Source of the DNA: Eustoma russellianum
Taxonomy: Eukaryota > Streptophyta > Magnoliopsida > Gentianales > Gentianaceae
NCBI GenBank assembly: GCA_036186865.1
Contig: AP025069.1
Coordinates: forward strand, 16,908,974-16,972,973
Direction: 5' to 3'
Length of the DNA stretch: 64,000 nucleotides
The notes under the pieces are model-generated. The model searched no databases. It was not told where the DNA came from and saw only the letters and a list, made by a program, of their open reading frames with translations. The position numbers and the translations under genes are program-made. How positions within the stretch are numbered: position 1 is the stretch's first letter; each line of letters starts with the position of its first letter. This document shows positions 45,950-53,666 of the stretch, in pieces.

Positions 45950-46298
45950 TGAGAAAGAGTGGAATCACTTCCCTGCAAGATCTGTGATGCACTTTGCGTT
46001 AGTATGGTGGATGGTGGCAGTGGGGGTAGATCCTTTCGTTCATGACGTTTTCGACGAGGGACCACTGGTATGAAAACAACATCCTTAGTTGGCTCCTCTA
46101 GACGTGAGATCAAGACCTCCTCATCTGGAGGTGGAGGGATTAACTGCATGAGTCGAAAAACATCATCAGGCACATTTGGTAAATCTGCATTTGGAACATC
46201 AGCAGGCAATTCTGTATCCGATGCATGGCCCAGGTCATATTGGATCGGATCAGTCGGAAGCGGAGGTTCTGCTGCATCACAGAATACATCCGCGTGTG
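45946..46298 (-). pseudogene. LINE B ORF1 C-terminal segment
   Basis: The downstream end of ORF1 after the chromovirus insertion, about 115 residues: acidic and proline-rich, then ISRLEEP and a basic stretch VPRRKRHERKDLPPLPPSTI, ending LQGSDSTLSQ. It is very similar to the end of ORF1 in LINE C (58326-58634). The TGA stop overlaps the ORF2 ATG. Confidence 0.85.
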
Positions 46299-47159
46299 TG
46301 TTATGCCCCGCACCCTCAGTAAAATAAATAAAGGATAAACGGAAATTAAATAGATTAAGGACAATTAATGATAATGAATTAAGAATTAAGTATTAGGATT
46401 AATTGGAATTTATTGAAAGGATTAAATATAGAATTAAGTAGTATTCAATTTAAGAATTAAATATTAGAAATTAATACTTTAAGATAAATAAGATAATAGG
46501 ATATAATTTAGAAAACTCCAAATTTCACCCTTCCCATATTAAACTGACAGAACGTCAGTTTTTCCTCAAAGAAAAAAAAACCGACTCCCCATCTCTCTCC
46601 CTTAGGCGATTTCTTCACCCTTGCAACCCTAGGAGAAGAATTTCTACAGCAATCAATCCGTTCTTCATTCGTTCTTTAATCCGTCTTCGAGTAATCAAAG
46701 GCAAGTAATCTACTTATAAGTTCTTACGATTTGCGAAAGAAAAAGGCCTACTTTTGATATCAAAATTCGATCACCATGCAGTAGTTTCTTTCCGTGAATC
46801 TATATGTGCCTTATGTGTTTTGGTTTGAGATTTGGCCAGTATATGTTGAAATATCGTTCGTTGTTCTTGTTGTTTATGTGAGATCATGTAAATCTCAATC
46901 CCTTGAACCCTACTTTGTTGATGTTTGCGGTTGAAGGGAAGGGAGAGCGAAAAAGATGAGATCTTTGGGGTTGTTGGATGAATGATTTGAGTTTTAGGCT
47001 TGAATCTTTGATGTGCGTGTGAAGGATCTTGTTTTGGTGAATTAAGAATAGATTGATAGTGACGTTTAGGCTTGGAATGGTGGGAAGAAAGTTGGAAATC
47101 ATTTGGGATTTAGATCTGCAGTTTTTGCAGAAAACGCAGTGAAAATTTTGGAAAACGGT

Positions 47160-47315
47160 GACATCGATCGATCGATGTATAGAGAGGGAGAGATCGATGT
47201 GTCTCAGATAGACATCGATCGATCGATGTAGGCTGAGTTAGAGATCGATGTTCTCTGATGGACATCGATTGATCGATGTGAGGGTATGAAGTCACATCGA
47301 TCGATCGATGTGAGG
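47160..47315. repeat. ACATCGATCGATCGATGT palindrome cluster (5' LTR)
   Basis: Four palindromes, three exact and one with a substitution, are separated by linkers of 25-45 bp that contain AGAGATCGATG. The 18-nt word is its own reverse complement. The cluster recurs in the 3' LTR (54530-54680) and in an unrelated SIRE-like LTR (5930-6135). Confidence 0.9.
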
Positions 47316-47763
47316 GTATGATGTCAAGCAGTTTTGTGGGAAAATAAGGGAAGAAAGAAGGAAGCTAGGGGACCCTTTGTGTGACCTTAGGGACTTCTTA
47401 GGACCTGATTGAGGTTAGTCTAAGTCTTGGGAACATGACTTAAGATGGTAAATCAAATGTGGAGACTTCGAAGGGTATTCGAATCGAACTTCAACGTGAA
47501 CGACCTAAGGGGTTAGGAATGAACGATGTGGCTTTACAGAGTTCAAAAAGAGGAATGTGAGGGTTCCTACATTAGCCTTTAGGTTCTAGAATCAATGTTT
47601 AGGTGATGTTGACCTGCCAGGAAGAATAAGCTCGAGTGTGTAAGTGAGATGAGTCTCGTGTGACTGATTGAGATGTGAATGTGATTTGAAGAATGTGATT
47701 GATATGAGGAGTCTTGCACTCTTGCATCATGACACTTGCATTTGCATAATGTTTTGAAAAGAG

Positions 47764-48040
47764 CTGTGCTTCGGCACAGGGTATAAAGTTCTGCGAAATG
47801 GGCTGTAATGTGTCATGGGATGGAAATATAAACTGTGGCACATTACATGGTATAAAGTTGAGCTGTAACGTGTCATAGGATGGAAATATAAGCCGTGGCA
47901 CGTTACAGGGTATAAAGTTGGGCTGTAATGTGACATGGGATGGAAATATAAGCCGTGGCACATTACAGGGTATAAAGTTGAGCTGTGGTGCGTCATGGGA
48001 TGGAAATATAAGCCGTTACCCACCACAGGGTATAAAGTTA
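47764..48040 (+). promoter_or_regulatory. Hairpin plus TATAAAG tandem array (5' LTR)
   Basis: Five hairpins, each followed by GGTATAAAGTT. The first is CTGTGC-TTCG-GCACAG (47764-47779). Four more lie in 60-bp units with arms at 47803/47839, 47863/47899, 47923/47959 and 47983/48021. Arms change together, e.g. CTGTAATGTG with CACATTACAG, and CTGTAACGTG with CACGTTACAG. TATAAAG starts at 47782, 47851, 47911, 47971 and 48031. A promoter role is inferred from the TATA-like words only. Confidence 0.75.
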
Positions 48041-48729
48041 TGTGACCGGACATTGTGACATGCATTGCACTGTTTTGAAAAGAAATTGCATATGCATTTG
48101 TGACTGTGTAGGGTAGTGCATATTTTGTCATGCATCACGTGAGTCGTCACGTTATGATTGGGTTGTAGCTGGATTGTCATTGAACTCTTAAGTGCGTATG
48201 AATTACGGTTCTTGTTCTATTATGCTACCAGTCTATATTTTTTTGAAGTTATACAAGACATGTGCCCCATCAATCCCTTGAATTATATATTACTCATATC
48301 TTGCCATGTGTTGATCCCGTATGTCTTATAAGCGGGTTACTTGCTAGCGTTTTTTGCTAAGGGTACTACTTTTGCTTTGCAGATGAGGTTAGTTACGACA
48401 TGATATTCATAGAAGACGACAGTGAGTGGGCTGAATGTGATGTCTATAAATCACCTTGGGAATTGTGCTATACTATTTCTTGTTATTTCAGATTTCTTAG
48501 TTCATTTGAAGATTTAGATGGCTGTGTCCATAAACAATTATTGATAGTCACTTTATCTTTCGGTTTACCGCTTTGATGGTTTAGATTTATGTGATGCGTG
48601 TTTCCGCACTTATTTCTTTGACGTCATTGATGATGTGTAATCAAGAGATGAGACGTCTTGTAGTCTTCTCCGTAAGCTACGACGGGTGCACCGGTTCGGA
48701 TTCCGCTGTCCGGGTCGGGGCGCTACAGG

Positions 48730-48740
48730 TGGTATCAGAG
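48730..48740 (+). promoter_or_regulatory. Chromovirus primer-binding site
   Basis: TGGTATCAGAG starts two bases after the 5' LTR end. Initiator-Met tRNA type. Confidence 0.92.
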
Positions 48741-49004
48741 ACTAGGCTTCAGATCTACCTCGGAGACCTAGGTTATGTCATGTAGAGTCTTAAGTTATGA
48801 TTTTGACCCTAAGTTGACCTTTAGGTCTATGTACATGATCTTAGATATAAGTTTGATTGGGATGGGTGTGTGCGAGCGCGATAAAATTTAATCGATAAAT
48901 GTTATTTTATTTTAGTTACGAATTCCACCTTGTACAACGCATATGGGCCTTCAGTATTTACTTTTGGAATTGTTGAATGCTAATAAGTGTTGATTTTGCA
49001 GAAA
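48741..49004 (+). other. Chromovirus leader, possibly with a leader intron
   Basis: 264 bp before gag, without a gene. It ends TGATTTTGCAG at 49001, four bases before the gag ATG, a good 3' splice-site look, with a GCTAATA branch-like word upstream. A possible donor is CTAG|GTTATG at 48772. This is weaker than the two coding introns. Confidence 0.4.
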
Positions 49005-50073
49005 ATGCCTCCCCGAAGAGATAACCAAGGAAACGGTGGCAATGGGAACGAGAACCCTCCACCACCACCAGTGCTAGTACCCCAGGCACTGATAGATGCT
49101 ATCACAGTGATAGCACAAGGAGTTGTCCAGCAACAACAACAACCTCCTCCGCCACCACCGCCTCAGCACGACATTCATTACTATATTGGGGAGATGCGGA
49201 AGATGCATGCCCCCACCTTTGAAGGGACCACTGACCCAGAGGTGGCCAGATTTTGGTTGGACGAGGTGGAAAAATGCTTCAGGCTGCTGCAAGTGCCTGA
49301 AGAACTTAAGGTTGATGTGGCCACACCGTTGCTGATCGGCAGAGCAAACGCATGGTGGTATGGTATTCTGCCCAAGATGACTCCCCCTATTCTGTGGAGA
49401 TAGTTCGTACAGGCCTACAAGGATTACTATATGCCTGAAACTGCCATTTTGGAGAAGATGAGACAGTTCGATAAGTTTGAACAAGGGAGGATGTCCGTTT
49501 CCGACTATGCCGATAGATTCCATGCCTTGGGCAAATTCATGCCCATGGTGTTGGAAAACAACAGAATGAAGATGCTGAAGTTCGAGGAAGGTTTGAACCC
49601 CTGCATACCGACGGCTATAGCGGGGTCTAGTCTGAAAATGTTCGAAGAAATGTTGGATGCATGTTACCGGATGGAGAGTGACATGCGCAGGTCACAGCCT
49701 AGAGATGCTCGTGACAAAACCAGTAAGAGACCGAGGGAAGAGAGAAGTGGAGGTAGACCCGGACGCTGGGTCAAAATTCCCAGGATGGGGTAGACAGGAC
49801 CAGTTCAGAGGGCACCGCAACAGAATCAGCCCGACCGCCAAGCACCAGTAGTATGCCCACACTGCCAGAAAAGCCATGTGGGTGAATGTTGGAAGAAGTC
49901 AAGAGCATGCTTCAAGTGTGGGAAGACGGGCCATAGAATAAAGGATTGCCCCAAGTGGAAACCAAAGCCATAGGGAGAAGCGGGGCCGGCACAGCAGCAG
50001 AGGGGCAAGCCCAACGCGAGAGTCCATGCAATGATGGACGCCGAAGTGCAGGAGGGCACCGATGTTGTGACAG
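49005..50073 (+). pseudogene. Chromovirus gag (with three in-frame TAG stops)
   Basis: The nucleocapsid/capsid protein. The start at 49005 (MPPRRDNQGN) follows the leader; an upstream in-frame ATG at 48987 is less likely. A Pro/Gln-rich N-terminus is followed by the retrotransposon gag domain (FEGTTDPEVARFWLDEVEKC, ANAWWYGI, LEKMRQFDKFEQGRMSV, LNPCIP) and two zinc knuckles: CPHCQKSHVGEC and CFKCGKTGHRIKDC (49854-49955). TAG codons at 49401-49403, 49791-49793 and 49971-49973 stay in one frame and are each one C-to-T step from CAG. The frame runs into an intron-like interval after 50073. Confidence 0.88.
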
Positions 50074-50185
50074 GTACGACTTAAGTTAAATATTAGTTGC
50101 TTAAGTTGAATTTTAGTCGTTTAAGTTGGAGATTAAATGCGCTTCATGTGAAAACCTTTATGTGCTACGCTTTTTGTGTGTTTAG
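50074..50185 (+). other. Intron-like interval between gag and protease (112 bp)
   Basis: Starts GTACGACTTAAG and ends TTTGTGTGTTTAG. It is AT-rich, with three repeats of TTAAGTTG-like words. Its length is 3n+1, so the frame changes from gag to pol, and removal joins ...VVT to GVILVN in frame. It has stops in all relevant frames. In related chromoviruses this junction is a continuous protein. Confidence 0.75.
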
Positions 50186-51600
50186 GTGTGATTCTAGTTA
50201 ACAAAGTACTTGCGAACGTATTGTTTGATAGCGTAGCGAGTCACTCCTTCATTTCCAAGCGATTCGCCAAAGGACTCGACTGTCTACCCGAATGGCTTGA
50301 AAACCCCTACAGGGTGCAGGCAGCCGGCGAACAAGTGCTGGTTTCCCACCACCAGTACAAAGATTGTGAGTTGGAGTTGGATGGAAAGGTGTTTTCGGTG
50401 ACATTAGTTCCAATTCCGATGAGGGATTTTGATGTGATATTGGGCATGGATTGGCTGACCAAGAATCATGCCAATATTGACTGTAGACTTAAGCAAGTGA
50501 CCATTAAGGACCCTGAGATGAATGAGATAACTGTACAAGGAAACATCAAGCTACCCAAAGCCCCGAAAAAGATATACTTGACGGCGATTAAGGCTTTTAA
50601 GGCTTTGCAAAAAGGAGCAGAGGGATTTATGGTGTATGCTGTAGATGCTAAGCAAGAAGTTCCCTCCATAGATCAGATTCCAGTAATCAATGAATTCAAG
50701 GACGTATTTCCGGATGACTTACAGGGAGTTCCGCCATCAAGAGAAGTGGAGTTTGAGATTAACTTGATTTCCGGAGTCGAGCCTATATCTAAGGCACCTT
50801 ACATAATGGCTCCAGCTGAACTTAAGGAGCTAAAGGGACAACTTCAGGAGCTGCTAGATAAGAAGTTGATTTGTCCCAGTGTATCACCTTGGGGAGCTTC
50901 AGTATTGTTTGTGAAGAAGAAAGATGGCAGCATGAGGTTGTGTATTGATTACCGAGAGTTGAACAAGATCACCATCAAGAACAAATATCCTCTGCCAAGG
51001 ATTGAGGATTTATTTGATCAACTAAAGGGAGCCCGATGGTTTTCAAAGATTGACCTTCATCAGGGGTATCATCAGCTGCTTGTGAAAGCAGGAGACGTAC
51101 CTAAAACAGCTTTTCGGACTCGATACGGGCATTATGAATTCTTGGTGATGCCTTTCGGATTGACAAATGCCCCAGCAGCCTTTATGGATTTGATGAACAC
51201 CGTATTCCGAGAACAGCTGGACCAATTCGTAGTGGTGTTCATCGATGACATTCTGGTCTACTCCCTCGATGAGCAAGCTCATGCTGAACACTTAAGAGTG
51301 GTGTTGCAAATTTTGAGGCAACAAAAGCTTTATGCCAAATTCAACAAGTGTGAATTCTGGCTAAGAAATGTAGCCTTTCTCGGTCATGTGATTTCAGAGG
51401 ATGGGATTTTGGTGGATCCTAAGAAGATAGAAGCCATCACGGAATGGCCAAGACCCACAAATGTGACCGAAGTCAGAAGCTTCCTAGGCTTGGCAGGCTA
51501 TTATAGGAAGTTTGTCGAGGGATTCTCCACCATAGCAGTTCCATTGAGTCGACTTACGCAGAAGAAGACTAAGTTCGAATGGACTGCTGAATGTGAATAG
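50186..51600 (+). CDS. Chromovirus protease and reverse transcriptase
   Basis: An open frame of about 470 codons. The aspartic protease comes first. Its active-site triad, normally DSG or DTG, reads DSV (LFDSVASHSFIS; GTA at 50233-50235), so protease activity is doubtful. FDVILGMDWL follows. The RT (about residues 195-390) has RLCIDYRELNKITIKNKYPL, FSKIDLHQGYHQ, KTAFRTRYGHYEFLVMPFGL, NAPAAFM and the catalytic VFIDDILVYS, then FLGHVISEDGI and RSFLGLAGYYRKF. The stop is TAG at 51598-51600, before the RNase H. A one-base deletion near 51681 follows. Confidence 0.92.
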
Positions 51601-51705
51601 AGCTTTTCTGAGCTCAAGAAGAGATTGACCACAGCCCCAGTGTTGGCACAACCCTCCGGCACCGACGGTTTTGTGATTTATATGACGCGTCCAAGAAAGG
51701 ACTAG

Positions 51706-51775
51706 GTATGTACATCATTACAATTAATGCATTATATGTACATATGCTAGTCTTGAACTAACTTTCTGTTTATAG
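51706..51775 (+). other. Intron-like interval in RNase H (70 bp)
   Basis: GTATGTACATC...CTGTTTATAG, with the branch-point-like CTAAC 18-20 nt before the end. It splits the RNase H motif KKGLG from CVLMQNG. Removal rejoins them exactly at a G|GT split codon. No homologous protein sequence is expected here. 70 nt is close to the minimum plant intron length. Confidence 0.75.
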
Positions 51776-52275
51776 GTTGTGTCTTGATGCAAAATGGACG
51801 AGTCATTTCGTACGCGTCAAGACAATTGAAACCATATGAGCAGAACTACCCGACGCATGACTTGGAGCTCACAGCTGTGGTATTTGCTCTTAAGATCTGG
51901 AGACACTATTTGTATGGAGAAAAGTGTGTTGTGTTCACTGATCATAAGAGCTTGAAGTACCTATTCTCGCAGAAAGAGCTAAATATGCGACAGAGAAGAT
52001 GGTTGGAGTTACTTAAGGATTATGACTTAACCATCAACTATCATCCGGGTAAAGCAAATAGAGTGACGGACACGCTGAGCAGAAAGTCTAGTCACGCTAG
52101 ACAGTCCCCGTTGGAAAGGGAGATCGAGGAGTTTGGTCTTGATGTGGTGGATTCAGTAGCGAATGTTCTCACAGCTCTATCTATCAGCCCAGACTTGGTA
52201 GACAGAATTAAAGGAGCGCAGTATGATGATACAACACTGAAAGAAATCCGCGACAAGTTGTCTACGGGACAGTAA
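51776..52275 (+). CDS. Chromovirus RNase H and linker
   Basis: CVLMQNGRVISYASRQLKPY opens the RNase H domain, followed by YPTHDLELTAVVFALKIWRHYLYG (catalytic Glu), VFTDHKSLKYLF (catalytic Asp) and RQRRWLELLKDYDLTINYHP. ANRVTDTLSRK follows, where ADALSR is usual. A linker leads toward integrase. The frame ends at TAA (52273-52275) after a one-base deletion in LSTGQ. The first Asp of the domain lies before the interval at 51706. Confidence 0.88.
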
Positions 52276-52451
52276 AAGATTTTCATTTGAGGGAAGATGG
52301 AAGTCTATGGTTCCAGAATCGGTTATGTGTACCTGATAATGATGAGTTTCGAAAGGAGTTGCTACGCGAAGCTCATAACTCAAGGTTATCTATCCACCCC
52401 GGCAGCACAAAGATGTATAAGGACCTCTAAAGGAATTATTGGTGTATAGGG
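52276..52451 (+). pseudogene. Chromovirus integrase zinc-binding N-terminus, broken
   Basis: In another frame, FHLREDGSLWFQNRLCVP, the HHCC region LLREAHNSRLSIHPGSTKMY, then TAA (about 52428-52430) and RNYW. The HHCC domain continues into 52452 (CLVCQQVK). It is separated from RNase H by a one-base frameshift. Confidence 0.8.
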
Positions 52452-53621
52452 ATGAAGAGAAGCATAGCGGAGTATGTTGAGAGATGTTTAGTATGCCAAC
52501 AAGTCAAAGCTGAACATCAACGACCTGGTGGTTCGATGATGCCACTAGAGATTCCAAAATGGAAGTGGGAGCACGTGACTATAGACTTCGTGATGGGATT
52601 ACCCAAAACCAGAAATGGAAATGAGATGATTTGGGTAATTGTCGATCCCTTGACAAAGACAGCTCACTTCATTGCTATGCCACATGGTACATCTTATGAT
52701 AAATTATCCAACATATATGTGGATAACATTGTGAGCTTGCATGGAGTCCCCGTCAGTATTGTGTTGGACCGTGATCCCAAATTTACTTCTAAGTTTTGGA
52801 GGGCATTTCAGAAGGCGATGGGTACCGAGTTAAGAATGAGTACCGCATACCACCCTCAAATGGATGGACAATCCAAGAGAACTATCCAAACTTTGGAGGA
52901 CATGCTGAGAGCATGCGCCTTGGATTTCAAAGGAAACTGGGATAGCATGCTGGAGTTGATGGAGTTCTCATATAATAATAGCTATCACAGTGCAATTGGC
53001 ATGGCACCGTTTGAAGCATTATACGGACGTAAGTGCAGGTCCCCGGTTTGTTGGGACGAAGTTGGGGAAAGGACAATCACTACACCAGAATTGGTTGAAC
53101 AAACAATTGAGAAAGTGAAAATGATTAGAGAGAGGCTAAGGGTGGCGCAAGATTGCAGTAAGAGTTGGGTCGATACTAAAAGACGACCCTTGGAGTTTGC
53201 GGAAGGTGAAAAGGTTTATCTACGGGTTTCACCCACCAAGGGAGTTGCGAGGTTCGGAATGAAGGGCAAGTTAAGCCTTAGATATATTGGTCCATATGAA
53301 GTGCTTGGCAAGGTTGGAGAAAGAGCATATCGGTTAGCCTTGCCTCCGAGTTTGTCACAAGTCCACAATGTATTTCATGTGTCCCAACTAAGGAAATACG
53401 TATCAGACGCGAGCCATATCCTTGAAGCTCAACCATTGGATGTTAAAGAAGATGTCTCATATGAAGAGCATCCAATGAAGATTGTGGATAGAAAAGATCA
53501 AGTCCTGCGTAGACGCGTAATTCCGTATGTCAAAGTTCAATGGAGTAATCATACGGAGCGTGAGGCCACGTGGGAGCTTGAGGAACAAATGAAGGAACTA
53601 TACCCACACCTCTTCCAATAA
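52452..53621 (+). CDS. Chromovirus integrase core and chromodomain
   Basis: 389 codons. The CLVCQQVKAEHQRP end of the zinc domain comes first. The core is VTIDFVMGLP (first Asp) and VLDRDPKFTSKFW (second Asp). The third catalytic position reads DGQSKRTIQTLEDMLRAC, where SERT is standard: GAG has become AAG (52875-52877), so the DDE Glu is Lys. NSYHSAIGMAPFEALYGRKC and the GPY/F region (LSLRYIGPYEVLGKVG) follow. The C-terminal chromodomain (IPYVKVQWSNHTEREATWEL) is thought to steer insertion to heterochromatin. The stop at 53619 lies just before the PPT. Confidence 0.93.
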   Translation: MKRSIAEYVERCLVCQQVKAEHQRPGGSMMPLEIPKWKWEHVTIDFVMGLPKTRNGNEMIWVIVDPLTKTAHFIAMPHGTSYDKLSNIYVDNIVSLHGVPVSIVLDRDPKFTSKFWRAFQKAMGTELRMSTAYHPQMDGQSKRTIQTLEDMLRACALDFKGNWDSMLELMEFSYNNSYHSAIGMAPFEALYGRKCRSPVCWDEVGERTITTPELVEQTIEKVKMIRERLRVAQDCSKSWVDTKRRPLEFAEGEKVYLRVSPTKGVARFGMKGKLSLRYIGPYEVLGKVGERAYRLALPPSLSQVHNVFHVSQLRKYVSDASHILEAQPLDVKEDVSYEEHPMKIVDRKDQVLRRRVIPYVKVQWSNHTEREATWELEEQMKELYPHLFQ

Positions 53622-53651
53622 GGTACGTCAGTTTCGAGGACGAAACTTTTT

Positions 53652-53666
53652 GTAAGAGGGGTGGAA
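53652..53666 (+). promoter_or_regulatory. Chromovirus polypurine tract
   Basis: GTAAGAGGGGTGGAA abuts the 3' LTR. The preceding CGAGGACGAAACTTTTT block is also present, on the other strand, next to the PPT of LARD A and LARD B. Confidence 0.88.

Larger units (their letters stand above)
46299..48727 (+). repeat. Chromovirus 5' LTR (2429 bp)
   Basis: Begins TGTTATGCCCCGCACC and ends GGGGCGCTACA. Contains the palindrome cluster (47160-47315) and a 60-bp hairpin/TATAAAG array (47764-48040). It drives transcription of the element. No protein is conserved between the two LTR copies. Confidence 0.95.

Noticed and set aside
47599..48131. Two antisense frames of 120-134 codons with repeated peptide blocks (similar frames at 54935-55534)
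   Set aside because: They are antisense readings of the 60-bp hairpin array in the chromovirus LTR; the periodicity comes from the DNA repeat.
48400..48573. Small frame near the end of the chromovirus 5' LTR (MIFIEDDSEW...)
   Set aside because: The 3' LTR copy diverges in frame and stops early, so it is not conserved as a protein.
51706..51775. Interval treated as a simple transposon insertion
   Set aside because: No terminal repeats or target duplication are visible, and its ends match splice consensus at a codon that rejoins exactly.
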